A stretch of 64,000 bases of DNA from Brumimicrobium sp964585545 (GCA_964585545.1 CAZPDT010000002.1:62001-126000); one strand, 5' to 3'. Counted from the stretch's first letter, positions 10,290 through 21,424 are shown. Numbers and translations are program-made. Notes: generated from the sequence alone by a model not told the origin.

Positions 10290-13200
10290 GAGCAACACAC
10301 TCGGTTTCTCCAACTTCAACGACAACATATACAGTAACGGGAACAGATGCAAACGGATGTGAGAACACCGATGATGTGACTGTAGCAGTAAACCCATTGC
10401 CAACAGCTACAATATCAGGTACAATTGATGTTTGTGAAGGCGATGTTAATCCAGATATTACTTTTACAGGATCAGGAGGAACGGCACCTTATACCTTTAC
10501 TTATACAATTAATGGAGGTTCTAATCAAACGGTTGTTTCAACAGGAAATTCAGCTACAGTAAGTGTGCCAACAGGAACATCAGGAACATTTGAATATGAA
10601 TTAGTGGCAGTAGAGGATGGAAGTTCAACGACATGTTCAAGTGCTGCGTCAGGAATAGCAACAGTAACTGTAAATCCATTGCCTTCAGCAACAATTTCTG
10701 CAACTATAACAGAAGTTTGTGAAGGAGGAACTCCACCTGTTATAACCTTTACAGGGTCTGGAGGAACAGCACCTTATACCTTTACTTATACAATTAACGG
10801 AGGTTCTAATCAAACGGTTGTTTCAACAGGAAGTACAGCGACTGTAAATGCACCTACAGGAACAACAGGTTCATTTACTTACCAGTTGGTGTCTGTGGAA
10901 GACGGAAGTTCAACAACATGTACTAATTCAGCATCAGGCTCTGTAACAATTGAGGTGAATCCTAATCCAACAGGTACAATGACTGCTAGTTCAACTGTTG
11001 TTTGTCAAGGAGGAACTCAACCAACAATAACCTTTGTTGGATCAGGCGGTATCAAGCCTTATACTTTTCATTATAATATAAATGGGGGTACTCCACAAAC
11101 AGCGGTTACCTCTGGAAGCTCTAGTGTTGTGGTTATAAACGTACCTACAACTACATCTGGAACATTTACCTACGAGTTAACTTCAGTTGAAGATAATTCT
11201 TCAACGAATTGTTCGACTTCAACTTCCGACATTATTACAATAACAGTAAACCCATTACCAACGGCATCAATTTCTGGTAATGCTACTGTATGTCAGAATG
11301 CAACAGCGCCATTAATCACATTTAGTGGAGCCAATGGTACTTCTCCTTATACTTTTTATTATACAATTGATGATGGGTCAAACACAACATCCCACTCAGT
11401 AACGACATCCTCAGGAAGTTCAGTAACAGTAAACGCACCTACAACAACTCCGGGTACATTTATTTATGAATTGGTTAGTGTTGAGGACGCTGGTTCATTA
11501 TCTTGTAGCAATACAGCGTCTGGATCAGTAACAGTAGTTGTAAATCCTTCTCCTTCGGCAACGATTTCTGGGACAATAGATGTTTGTGCAGGAGATCCTA
11601 ATCCAGACATTACATTTACTGGAAGCAATGGAACTGCTCCTTATATATTCACGTACAATATCAATGGAGGATCTTCACAAACTGTTACTTCTACAGGAAA
11701 TTCAGCTACAGTAAGTGTGCCAACAGGAACACCAGGAACATATACTTATAATTTGGTTGCTGTAGAGGATGGAAGTTCGACCACTTGCTCGAATAATGCA
11801 TCTGGATCTGCTACAGTTCAAGTGAACCCACTACCAACCGCAAGTATTTCAGGAACAGCTGTGGTTTGTGAAAATGGGGCCTCACCTATAATTACATTTA
11901 CAGGAGGAAATGGTACAGCTCCGTATACATTTACCTATTCTGTTAATGGTGGTGCTAATCAAACTGTTACATCTTCAGGAAGTACGGCAACAATTGGTGT
12001 TCCAACAGGGGTTCCAGGAACGTTTACGTATGAATTGGTGTCTGTAACGGATGGAAGTTCAACAGCTTGTTCAAGTACCGTTTCAGGTACGGCTACAATT
12101 ACTGTAGAACCGTTGCCTTCAGCAACAATATCGGGTACAGTTACTGTTTGTGAGGGTGACCCTAATCCAAATATAACTTTTATAGGATCGGGAGGAACAG
12201 CTCCTTATACATTTACATATACACTTAATGGTGGGGGGACACAAACGATAACCTCTGGAGGAAGTACTGTAAACATAAGTGTCCCTACAAATTCTTCAGG
12301 AACATATACCTACCAATTAGTTTCGGTACAGGATGCAAGTTCAGCGACATGTTCAAACAGTTCTTCAGGAACAGCAGTTGTAACGGTAAATCCTTTACCA
12401 ACAGCGACTATTTCAGGAACTATTGAGGTGTGCCAAAATTCCACTAATCCAGATATAACTTTTACAGGAAGTAACGGAACAGCACCCTATACTTTTACGT
12501 ATACAGTTAATGGAGGATCCCCACAAACTGTTACATCGACAGGAAATTCAGCTACAGTGAGTGTGCCAACAGGAACAACAGGAACTTTTGTTTACAATTT
12601 GGAATCTGTAGAAGATGCAAGTGCAACAACATGTTCAGCAAATGCAACAGGTTCAGCCACAGTTACGGTCAACTCATTACCTTTAGCAACAGTAGCAGCT
12701 GGGGCAACGGAGGTGTGTTTAGGAGGAACTTCTCCACAAGTAATATTTACAGGAAGTAATGGAACACCCAACTATACTTTTACCTACTCTATAAACGGAG
12801 GTCCAAATCAAACGGTAACTTCAACGGGTAACTCTGCAATAGTGAGTGTGCCAACAGGAACAGCTGGAACATTCCAATATGAATTGGTTGCCGTAGAAGA
12901 CGCAAGTTCAGCGACGTGTTCAAATTTGGTTGGAACAAGTGTTACGGTTACAGTAAACCCTCTTCCAGATGCTACATTTACAGGGTTAGGAACGGATCTT
13001 TGTATTGATGATGGACTTATAACTTTAACACCTGCGCAAAGTGGAGGTAGCTTTACAGGAACTGGAGTTACTGGGAACACTTTTGACCCTGGAGCGACTG
13101 GAAGCGGAACGTATACTGTTACATACGCAATTACAGACGGCAATGGTTGTTACGCTGAAACCTCTCAGAATGTAACTGTTCACGCACTCCCAAATGCTAC

Positions 13201-15259
13201 TTTTTCAGGACTTGGAACAGACAAATGTGTTGACGCAGCATCTTCTGTATTAACACCGATACAGACAGGTGGAACATTCTCAGGACCTGGAATTACTGGT
13301 AATACTTTTGATCCAAATACCGCTGGAGTAGGTATTCATACCATTACTTATTCAATTACGGATGGTAATGGCTGTTATGCTGAAACCTCTCAGAACATTG
13401 AGGTGTTCCCACTTCCCGACGCTACATTCAATACTTTAGCAAGTGATTATTGTATAGATGCTCCTTCTGTACCATTAACGGCTAACCAATCTGGAGGTAC
13501 ATTTACTGTTGATGGAACTCCAAATACTGTATTTGACCCAGGAGCTGTTGGAGTAGGGACGCATACTATAGAATATTCAATTACAGATGGAAATGGCTGT
13601 TCTGCCGTAGAAACACAAATAGTTGATGTTAATCCTCTACCTAACTCTACATTTACTGGCCTTTTATCAGGATATTGTATCAGTTCTTCTTCTGTGCAAT
13701 TAACTCCAGGTCAATCGGGAGGTACTTTCACAGGTCCGGGTATTGTTTCTGGAAACAACTTTAATCCTGCAGTCGCTGGAGTAGGAACGCATACGATAAC
13801 GTACTCAATTACTTCGGGGGCAGGTTGTTTCTCAACTTCTAGCCAGCAGGTGGAAGTTTATCCATTACCAATTTCTACATTTAATGGTTTATCCAATACT
13901 TACTGCCTTAACGATAGTCCTGTGACATTAACTCCAGACCAATCCGGAGGAACATTCTATGGCAATGGAATGACTGGAAGTACTTTTGATCCTAATAATG
14001 CAGGAGTTGGTTTACATACAATTTCTTATTCGATAGTTGATACCAATAGTTGTTCTTCTACATCAACACAAAATGTTACTGTATATGATGTTCCAGACGC
14101 AACTTTTACAGGCTTGCCTAATCCTGCTGTACGCTGTATTAATGCCGACTCTATTGAGTTGATACCGGTTGATCCAAATGGTTCCTTTAGTGGCGCAGGT
14201 ATTTCTGGTAATTTCTTCTACCCCAGTATAGCAGGTATAGGAGTTCATACAATAACATATACGGCAACTAATGGTGTAGGTTGTAGCTTTGATAGCCAAC
14301 AGGATATTGAGGTAATACCTGCCCCAGATGCTGGCTTTACAGGTCTTTCATCAGTTTATTGTTCAAGTGACAATTTCACTGTTCCATTGACACCTAATTT
14401 CTCCGGTGGTACATTTAGTGGTCCTGGTGTTGATCCTTTTAATAATACATGGACTCCTGAAGATGCAAATCTTGGACAAAATACAATTGTTTACGAAGTT
14501 TCATTTGCAGGTTGTACAAGCACATCATCTAAGGTGGTAAATGTGTTGTTGTCACCAAATGCAGACTTCACGAACTTGGATGATGTTTATTGTACGAATG
14601 AAGATCCAGTAACATTAGTCCCAGTAAATCCTGGAGGACAATTTACATCAACTTCTGGTGTTGTTAATAGTACGTTCTATCCACAAATTGCTACGGTTGG
14701 TTTGAATGTAATTACTTATACTGTTTCTTTTGGTAATGGATGTGCAAACACTTCTTCAGATACGTTAGAAGTTAAACAAGCTCCTAATGTGGGCTCTCCA
14801 ACTATTGAAAATGACTTTACTTTAGTTGCTCCTAATTTAGGACCAGGGACTACTTATCAGTGGATTGATTGTAATGACAATACTCCTATTCCTGGAGAAA
14901 CCAATCAGAAATTTACTACTTACCAAAATGGATATTATGGTGTAGTTGTTTATAATGATGAGGGATGTAGTGATACTTCCAGTTGTGTTTTAATTCACCA
15001 TACTGGTTTAGAAACATATTTAGATGAAAAATTAAATGTTTATCCAAACCCTAATAATGGTAAGTTTAATATTGATACGCCTGCCGATGTGAAGGTAGAT
15101 ATTGTGAATTCAATTGGTCAAGTGGTTTATCAAGGTGAATTTAATAAAGGGCATGGATCAATAGATCTTAGAGATTTTATTGAAACAGGAATGTATATTA
15201 TTAGGTTTACTGACGAAAATGGAGATTCAGCATATAGAAATATTGTGATAAGGAATTAA
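10290..15259 (+). CDS. Giant secreted propeller/Ig-repeat protein, C-terminal segment with T9SS type A tail
   Basis: Continuation of the gene starting at 6484. The frame is open from the gap edge (ATHSVSPTSTTTYTV as in the two earlier repeat copies), so no new start is needed. It contains nine ~94-residue repeats (PLPTATISGT..VC, APYTFTYTINGG, VPTGT.GTF.YELV.VED) and then eight ~75-residue repeats (PLPDATFTGL, LTP.QSGGTF.GPG, THTITYSITDGNGC). The final ~80 residues (LNVYPNPNNGKFNI, IVNSIGQVVYQG, GMYIIRF) are a type A T9SS sorting domain, normally cleaved and replaced by A-LPS anchoring. The full protein exceeds 2900 residues. Cys pairs recur in each repeat, as in extracellular Ig-like stalks. 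Function is probably surface stalk/adhesin. Confidence 0.88.
10394..12957 (+). repeat. Tandem array of nine ~94-residue Ig-like repeats
   Basis: Nine units each start with P.P.ATISGT and end with a TVTVN strand. Some neighbouring units share long near-identical DNA runs (for example units 1 and 2 around 10480-10560 and 10750-10840), so part of the array looks recently homogenised. Confidence 0.85.
12958..14776 (+). repeat. Tandem array of eight ~75-residue repeats
   Basis: Eight units with the pattern PLPDATFTGL...YC, LTP.QSGGTF.G.G, FDP..AGVGTHTI.YSITDGNGC. They differ clearly from the preceding ~94-residue units, so the protein carries two kinds of stalk module in series. Confidence 0.85.
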
Positions 15260-15325
15260 ATTATATAGTAGGATATCTTCTTAAAAAGAAAAATTTAAGT
15301 AATATTGTAATTAAAATTAACTGAT

Positions 15326-17539
15326 TTGAAAACCTATTTTAAAATAGTGTTGTTTACTTTGCTAGTGCAACTCACCTTTGCACAGGATGTAGAAATAGCA
15401 TCTCATTCGAGCCCTGTAAGTGGTTGTGAATTGACTACATCTGAGAAGATAACTGTAACCATTATCAATAAAACATCCATCCCAGTTGCTGGGGGAGATG
15501 CGATTGCAAATTACACTGTAAATGGAGGACCTACAGTTTCAGAACCTCTTGCAGGAATTGGAGGAAATGCAAGCTATACGTTTACATTCTTTCAAGAGGT
15601 AGACTTATCTGCATGTGATCAAGATTTTAATATTGTGGTTTGGATAGATTATCCAATCGATATAAACCCTGGAGATAATAGTATTAGCTGGACAGTTAGA
15701 AATGATTGTTCTGTTGTGCCGGGACAAATAGAGTTTGATTCAACGGTATGCAAGACAAGCAACACTGGAACATTAAATTTGACGGGATGGTTACATGGAA
15801 CAATTACAGGTTGGACTTTCTCCGAAGATGGAGGTTCAGTTTGGAGTTCTATCACAGGGACAGTAGGGGCAACCAGCTATACGTACAATGATTTAGATAC
15901 AACAACTTCTTTTATTATAGAATATGATGGAGGATATTGCGGGCTTTTTTATTCACCAATAACTACAATTACAGTTCAACCTCCTCCCGATCCGGGTACG
16001 TTAAGCGGACCAGACTCTTTGTGTATTTCCAGTGCTTCAGGGACAGTTACTCTCTCCGGAAATGCGGCTCCAGTATTGGATTGGGAATCAAGCTTAGACG
16101 GAACAACATGGACAAGTATTGGAAACACAACTACTACTGAGAGTTTTACTTCTCTTACTCAAACGACCATGTATAGAGCGCATATTGATGGAGGGGTTTG
16201 TTCGGACTCTTATTCAGATACTTTAACGGTTGTCATAAGTGCTTTGTCTGATGCAGGAACATTAAACTCAGACACTACATTTTGCGGTAGTGGATCACTC
16301 GATTTAGTTTTAAGTTCTTTTACAGGTGGTATTAGCAACTGGCAATTTTCTAATGATGGAATATCATGGACCTCTACTTCAAATATCAATTCAAACGATA
16401 CTCTAAATACAGGTGTTTTAACCAACTCTACTTACTACAGGACAATTGTAAAAAATGGAGTATGTCCCAACGATACTTCGAATCAAGTTTTTATTGATGT
16501 TCAGCCTCAACTTAATGTGGGCTCCATTTCGGGAGGAGGTTCTTTTTGTGAAACAAATGCCAATGGAACAATTACTCTTGTTGGGAACTCAGGTTCAATT
16601 ATTAAATGGGAACAATCAACAGATAGTGGAACCACTTGGACTGATATTCCAAATACGACATCAACAGAACCTTTCTCAGGCTTGAGTCAAACGACTTGGT
16701 ATCGTGTTTTGATTGATGGAGGGGCTTGTGCTGATGAATATACTGATACAGCAATAGTTATTGTATCCCCAACAACAATAGCTGGGGTTCTATCTGCAGA
16801 TGCAACAATTTGTCAAGGAGGGTCTGATTCACTTTATATCACTGGAAATACAGGAGCAGTGGTGACATGGGAAGAATCAGATGATAATATTACTTGGACT
16901 TCGCTGAATACCAACGATTCTTCTTATGTAATTAATTCAGCACAGAGTTCTACATATTATAGAGTTATTGTTAAAAGTGACGGTTGTAATGAAGATACAA
17001 CAAATACTGTTTTCGTTGATGTTATTCCTAACCCTGTTGCTGATGCTGGGAGTAACGTAAGTGTCATGCCCGGCGACTCAGTTCAGTTGCAAGGAAGTGG
17101 AGGATTTACAGGTATTTGGATGCCTGGATCAACCTTGAGTGATTCTACAGTTTACGATCCTTACGCTTTTCCTTCTGAGACAACAACATATACATTATAT
17201 GTAATTAGTCCTGAAGGTTGTCTTGGTACAGATAATGTTACTGTGGCAATAGGAGGGGCATTATCTTTGCTCGATATTAAAAATGTGATTACGGCAAACG
17301 ATGATGGATTTAATGATTCTTGGATTATTGAAGGGGCAGAATTTTTCCCAAGCATGAAAGTAGAGGTGTACAATATCTATGGATATCAAGTGTATCAAAA
17401 CGAAGATTATAAAAATGATTGGAAAGGTGAATTTAAAGGAAAAACATTACCTGATGGCACTTATCTTTATGTTGTTATGCCAGGAGGAACCGATGCGGTT
17501 CTAAAAGGAAATCTTACTATACTAGGCGGTCATGATTAA
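15326..17539 (+). CDS. Secreted repeat protein with T9SS type B tail
   Basis: TTG start: an in-frame TAA at 15308 lies just upstream, and the TTG is followed at once by signal peptide MKTYFKIVLFTLLVQLTFAQ, while the next ATG is far inside the protein. The 737 residues hold an N-terminal CARDB-like module (~20-130), five repeats of ~85 residues (GTLSG...C, a W..S.DG..WT core, YYR..V..G.C; ~135-570), a short linker, and a C-terminal type B sorting domain (VITANDDGFNDSW, VYNIYGYQVYQNE, LPDGTYLYV). The next gene, PorP/SprF, begins one base after the stop, which suggests translational coupling. Family knowledge: type B substrates often need a cognate PorP/SprF partner for surface attachment. Inferred role: surface protein handled by the adjacent PorP-like partner. 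Confidence 0.87.
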   Translation: MKTYFKIVLFTLLVQLTFAQDVEIASHSSPVSGCELTTSEKITVTIINKTSIPVAGGDAIANYTVNGGPTVSEPLAGIGGNASYTFTFFQEVDLSACDQDFNIVVWIDYPIDINPGDNSISWTVRNDCSVVPGQIEFDSTVCKTSNTGTLNLTGWLHGTITGWTFSEDGGSVWSSITGTVGATSYTYNDLDTTTSFIIEYDGGYCGLFYSPITTITVQPPPDPGTLSGPDSLCISSASGTVTLSGNAAPVLDWESSLDGTTWTSIGNTTTTESFTSLTQTTMYRAHIDGGVCSDSYSDTLTVVISALSDAGTLNSDTTFCGSGSLDLVLSSFTGGISNWQFSNDGISWTSTSNINSNDTLNTGVLTNSTYYRTIVKNGVCPNDTSNQVFIDVQPQLNVGSISGGGSFCETNANGTITLVGNSGSIIKWEQSTDSGTTWTDIPNTTSTEPFSGLSQTTWYRVLIDGGACADEYTDTAIVIVSPTTIAGVLSADATICQGGSDSLYITGNTGAVVTWEESDDNITWTSLNTNDSSYVINSAQSSTYYRVIVKSDGCNEDTTNTVFVDVIPNPVADAGSNVSVMPGDSVQLQGSGGFTGIWMPGSTLSDSTVYDPYAFPSETTTYTLYVISPEGCLGTDNVTVAIGGALSLLDIKNVITANDDGFNDSWIIEGAEFFPSMKVEVYNIYGYQVYQNEDYKNDWKGEFKGKTLPDGTYLYVVMPGGTDAVLKGNLTILGGHD

Positions 17540-17540
17540 T

Positions 17541-18917
17541 ATGAAAAGACGATTTGTATTTTTGAGTTTATTATTTTTTGCTGTTCAGCTTAGTGCACAA
17601 CAAGTCCCCTATTATAATTTTAATATGATTAACCCTGTGGTGTATAATCCTGCTTATTCAGGAGCCTCAGGAGATATTAATGCTTACGTTACTCGCGGAC
17701 AAAGGTACATGGGGTATGGATCCGGCGCAATCAATAATAGACTCTCTTTGGAGGGGAAGTTTTTTATCCCGAATTCAGGGTTTGGACTTGAGGTTGGACA
17801 AGGGTCAATAGGGATTATGAGCCAATTAAGCGCCCGCTTAAGTTATGCTTATCACCTTAAATTGGCAGATGAACACAAGTTGAGCTTTGGTGTGAGCGGT
17901 GGATATCTAGACAATAGAATTCGTACAGAAAAAATCAATGTCATGCAACAACAAGATCCTTATCTTGAAGGCTTGAAACATTACCGCCCAACTTATGACT
18001 TTAACTTTGGAATTGCTTATAAATGGAAAGGACTAAAAATAGGTTTGTCTGTGCCTCAATTGATTGGAAATAAAGTCAAATTTTCTAAAGAAAATACAAG
18101 AGGATACTATACGTTAGCAAGACACTTTATGGGAACGGCGGGTTACACTTTTCAATTTGAGTCTGTTCCAAAATTGACACTTACACCTCATGCCTTAGTT
18201 AGATATATTATTGGCGCCCCATTTCAATATGATGTCTCGGCTCAAGTAGGTTATGAAAATATTGGATGGCTTTCAGCAACATATAAATCAGATTACGCAG
18301 TGCAATTCAACTTGGGCTTTCATATCTTTAAGGATTTACACGTAGGATATAGTTATGAATATATATTCGGCTCTTTTAAAAACCGATATTCAGGTGTTAA
18401 CCATGAATTCCTGCTGGGATACACATTTAAAGTTGGAAAAGAAAAAGAAGTTGAAAAACGAGTTGAGGTAGTTGTTCCAGATTCTTCTTTAATTGATGAA
18501 AACGATCAATTAAAGAAGGCAAAAGAAGAACTTGAGCGACAGTTACAAGAAGCTCTGGATAGAAATAAAGCACTAAAAGATAGCTTATTGGCTGCACAAC
18601 AAAAAGAACTGGAAGGAGCAAACGAATTTAGAGAGGCAAAGAATCACAATTTTGTTGAAAAGGATAAATCAGAGTCTCCTGCAGGATATTATGTCGTAAT
18701 TGGAGTGTACTCTAAAGATAAAAACGTAACAAAAAATATCCGTAGGGCTAAATCACTGTTCCCCAACACTTATTATGTAGTGAATACATTAAATGATTAC
18801 AGTTATGTAACAATTTATTACACTAAAGATGATAAAGGAAAGGCGATAGACGCATTAGAGAAATATAAAAAAGAGGTCGGTAAAGATGTTTGGATACTTA
18901 GTTATAAAATGGAATAA
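17541..18917 (+). CDS. PorP/SprF-family T9SS outer-membrane protein fused to a SPOR-like domain
   Basis: Signal peptide MKRRFVFLSLLFFAVQLSAQ, then QVPYYNFNMINPVVYNPAYSG, the hallmark opening of PorP/SprF proteins, and a beta-barrel to about residue 297. An in-frame ATG three codons upstream (17532) would overlap the previous gene by 8 nt; the later ATG starts the signal peptide directly. Unlike plain PorP/SprF (~300 residues), a charged coiled coil (about 319-372) and a SPOR-like fold (about 381-456; YYVVIGVYSKDKNVTKN, VTIYYTKDDKGKAIDALEKY) follow. SPOR domains bind denuded peptidoglycan glycans, so the C-terminus may tie the barrel to the cell wall; this is inference. Position after two type B substrates matches sprB-sprF gene pairs. 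Confidence 0.88.
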   Translation: MKRRFVFLSLLFFAVQLSAQQVPYYNFNMINPVVYNPAYSGASGDINAYVTRGQRYMGYGSGAINNRLSLEGKFFIPNSGFGLEVGQGSIGIMSQLSARLSYAYHLKLADEHKLSFGVSGGYLDNRIRTEKINVMQQQDPYLEGLKHYRPTYDFNFGIAYKWKGLKIGLSVPQLIGNKVKFSKENTRGYYTLARHFMGTAGYTFQFESVPKLTLTPHALVRYIIGAPFQYDVSAQVGYENIGWLSATYKSDYAVQFNLGFHIFKDLHVGYSYEYIFGSFKNRYSGVNHEFLLGYTFKVGKEKEVEKRVEVVVPDSSLIDENDQLKKAKEELERQLQEALDRNKALKDSLLAAQQKELEGANEFREAKNHNFVEKDKSESPAGYYVVIGVYSKDKNVTKNIRRAKSLFPNTYYVVNTLNDYSYVTIYYTKDDKGKAIDALEKYKKEVGKDVWILSYKME

Positions 18918-18947
18918 AGGCTTCTAACGGAATAAAACGGCTCTAAT

Positions 18948-18955
18948 TATATTTG
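18948..18955 (+). promoter_or_regulatory. Candidate Bacteroidota -7 element (TATATTTG)
   Basis: TATATTTG fits the TAnnTTTG -7 consensus and lies 47 nt before the ATG of the 19003 gene. No good TTTG is found at the -33 position, so the call is weak. Confidence 0.35.
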
Positions 18956-19002
18956 GAGATTACTGTTATTAATAGTATGTTTATCTTGTAAGACTTATAA
19001 AA

Positions 19003-21285
19003 ATGAAAATTATTAGTAAATTTCGTTTGCCTTTCACCTTTCTCTTGTGCATATTTGTTCTCAAAACAGGTTTTTCCCAGTTTAATTTTATTTATGATGA
19101 CTCGACAATTCCTGTAATTAAAGGGAGTGATACTCTTTCTTTAGCATGGGCTGGAGGAATGGACCATCCTCAATTTTCCACAATAGATTTAGATTTTGAT
19201 GGGGTTGATGAACTCGTTGCCTTTGAGCCCTATGGCCATGCAAAAGGTGTTGTTACCGTTTTTAAAAGAAAAATTGTTGAAGGAAAACTCACTTTTCAAT
19301 ATTGGCATAAAGGAAACGAATTATTTCCTTCTGACTTGAGGTTTAAAATGAAACTGGTAGACTATGATGGTGACGGGAAAAAGGATCTTTTTACCTATAC
19401 ACCTGGAGGAATTAAAGTTTATAAAAACATTGGAACATTAACAAATGGCATACAGTGGCAACTTATTGTAGACCCCATCTTGGCTTTTGATGGAACCCTA
19501 ACTTCCAACTTATACGCTTCGGCTAATGAAATACCCGCATATTATGATGTGGACGGAGATGGAGATGTTGATATATTAGCTTTTGCATTGGGTGTCAAAA
19601 GAGTAGTATGGTATAAAAATCTGTCAATGGAAACCTATGGACACGCAGATTCATTAATCTTTGAAATTGAACAGCCGTGTTGGGGAGATTTTGTTGAAAA
19701 CGGTTCAGGAAATGGTATTGATTTGAACAGCACTGTTCCTCCTTGCGGTACCTCAGGCATTCCTCAAGTGCCCAATTATTCTGTACGTCACCAAGGAGGA
19801 GGTTCTATTATGGCCTTCGATGTAAATGATGATGGTCTGGCAGACGTTATTATAGGAGACAATGATTACAATAATGTTACTTTAGTTGTTAATGGAGGAA
19901 CTGTTCCACAGGATAACGCTTTAATGGATAGTATTGATGCAAACTATCCAAGCACTGATGTCTCTATTGACCTGCCAACTTTTGTTACTACATACTATGA
20001 GGATGTGGATATGGATGGCGTTAAAGATTTAATTGCATCGACTACCGAATTGTCATTAAAAACCTCGGAAAACACAAGAGGAGTGTGGTTTTATAAGAAC
20101 AATGGAACAGATGATTTGCCCGACTTTGTATTTCAAACAGAAGGATTTTTGCAAAATGATATGATAGAAAATGGTTCGGGATCAATTCCTCTACTTGTGG
20201 ATATAAATAACGATGGATTAATTGATTTGTTAATTGCTAATGACTTTAATTACCTTAATGATGGCAATTTATTTTCCCCTAATTCTTCCCAAATCAATTA
20301 TTATGAGAATGTAGGAACTCCAACTAATCCTGTATTTAAATTGAATAAAAAAGATTGGAACAGCTTTTCGAATAGTGGATATCCAGCTCGAATTAGTCCT
20401 ACTTTTGGAGATCTAGATGGGGAAGGAGATAAGGATATGATTACTGGCACAAAGAACGGCCGGCTTTATTACTATGAAAATTCGGGAGGTACTGGAGCTA
20501 TGAATTTTTCTATTGCTCAATATCAACTTATGGATAATAATGGAGATTTTATTACCGTATCAAACTATGCGACACCAGAATTGTTCGATTTGGACGGTGA
20601 CGGGAAACTGGACCTTATTATTGGACAGGGAAATGGACCGATCTTGTTTTATAGAAATATTGGAACAAGCACTTCTTTTTCCTTTCAACTCGAAAATACC
20701 GATTTAGGAGGAATAGGTGCAACTATTAATAAGGCAGTACCTCGTTTTACAAGGCACAATGATACAACCTATATGATTGTAGGATCAGAAGACGGAACTC
20801 TTTCCTTTTTTGATGACATCGATGGAAATATTGCACAAGGGGATAATTTTCACTTGATTTCATCAACTTATCTGGGTATTGATACTAAAGAGGTTTCAGC
20901 TCCTATAATTGGCCAATTGCGAAATGACAACTCTTATGATCTTTTTGTAGGAGGAAGGCTGGGCGGCCTTTGGAGCTATCGTCCAGGAGACACTACTTTT
21001 TTAGAAACAATAGCATACGACGATAAAGAATCGATAATGCCTCAAATTGCTGTATTTCCTAACCCCAATAAGGGAGATTTTAAACTCAGGGTAACAGATT
21101 TAAAAGGACAAAAATACAATTATCGAGTAGTAGATCCCTTAGGAAGAGTATTGATTGATAAAAAACAAGAATACAAATCAGAAATTAATATCCGTTTGAA
21201 AAACCCTGAGTCTGGTTTTTATTTTATTGAAGTGAACACCTTTAATAATCAACGAAGGGTTGTTAAGAAGCTGCTTGTCAAGTAA
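19003..21285 (+). CDS. Secreted FG-GAP/VCBS repeat protein with T9SS type A tail
   Basis: Signal peptide (residues 1-26, ending KTGFSQ), then a 650-residue beta-propeller region with repeated Ca-binding loops: DLDFDGVDEL, DYDGDGKKDL, DVDGDGDVDI, DVNDDGLADV, DINNDGLIDL, DLDGDGKLDL. The last ~80 residues (IAVFPNPNKGDFKL, YRVVDPLGRVLI, SGFYFIEV) are a type A T9SS sorting domain, predicting export across the outer membrane and anchoring or release at the surface. No catalytic motif is seen. It is separated from the PorP gene by 85 bp containing a possible promoter, so it may be its own transcription unit. FG-GAP propellers usually mediate protein or glycan binding; the partner is unknown. Confidence 0.87.
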   Translation: MKIISKFRLPFTFLLCIFVLKTGFSQFNFIYDDSTIPVIKGSDTLSLAWAGGMDHPQFSTIDLDFDGVDELVAFEPYGHAKGVVTVFKRKIVEGKLTFQYWHKGNELFPSDLRFKMKLVDYDGDGKKDLFTYTPGGIKVYKNIGTLTNGIQWQLIVDPILAFDGTLTSNLYASANEIPAYYDVDGDGDVDILAFALGVKRVVWYKNLSMETYGHADSLIFEIEQPCWGDFVENGSGNGIDLNSTVPPCGTSGIPQVPNYSVRHQGGGSIMAFDVNDDGLADVIIGDNDYNNVTLVVNGGTVPQDNALMDSIDANYPSTDVSIDLPTFVTTYYEDVDMDGVKDLIASTTELSLKTSENTRGVWFYKNNGTDDLPDFVFQTEGFLQNDMIENGSGSIPLLVDINNDGLIDLLIANDFNYLNDGNLFSPNSSQINYYENVGTPTNPVFKLNKKDWNSFSNSGYPARISPTFGDLDGEGDKDMITGTKNGRLYYYENSGGTGAMNFSIAQYQLMDNNGDFITVSNYATPELFDLDGDGKLDLIIGQGNGPILFYRNIGTSTSFSFQLENTDLGGIGATINKAVPRFTRHNDTTYMIVGSEDGTLSFFDDIDGNIAQGDNFHLISSTYLGIDTKEVSAPIIGQLRNDNSYDLFVGGRLGGLWSYRPGDTTFLETIAYDDKESIMPQIAVFPNPNKGDFKLRVTDLKGQKYNYRVVDPLGRVLIDKKQEYKSEINIRLKNPESGFYFIEVNTFNNQRRVVKKLLVK

Positions 21286-21306
21286 TTACCAGGTGCGGTA
21301 TTTATT

Positions 21307-21336
21307 TTATCACAAAAGTTAAATTTTTGGTGATAA
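21307..21336 (+). promoter_or_regulatory. Inverted repeat TTATCAC-N16-GTGATAA over the -33 element
   Basis: Perfect 7-bp arms at 21307-21313 and 21330-21336 flank the TTTG at 21326-21329 of the promoter before the MbnP-like gene. The position suits a repressor operator; a weak terminator for the preceding gene is an alternative, but there is no T-run after it. Confidence 0.45.
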
Positions 21337-21357
21337 CTGTAGACTTGACTATATTTG
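21326..21357 (+). promoter_or_regulatory. Bacteroidota sigma-A promoter for the MbnP/MbnH-like pair
   Basis: TTTG at 21326-21329, 20 nt, TATATTTG at 21350-21357: a full match to the Bacteroidota consensus (TTTG, 19-21 nt, TAnnTTTG). The start codon at 21425 is about 60 nt beyond the expected transcription start. Confidence 0.7.
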
Positions 21358-21424
21358 TTTATGTATCATGATTGGTTTTAAAGCATATTTAAGACTTTAA
21401 TGAGAAAATATTAATACGAATACT

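Noticed and set aside
10171..10403. Apparent frameshift or second gene start near the Ns (10362 stop, 10376 start)
   Set aside because: Repeat alignment shows the frame is continuous once the placeholder length is corrected; the 'start' at 10376 is in the middle of a repeat.
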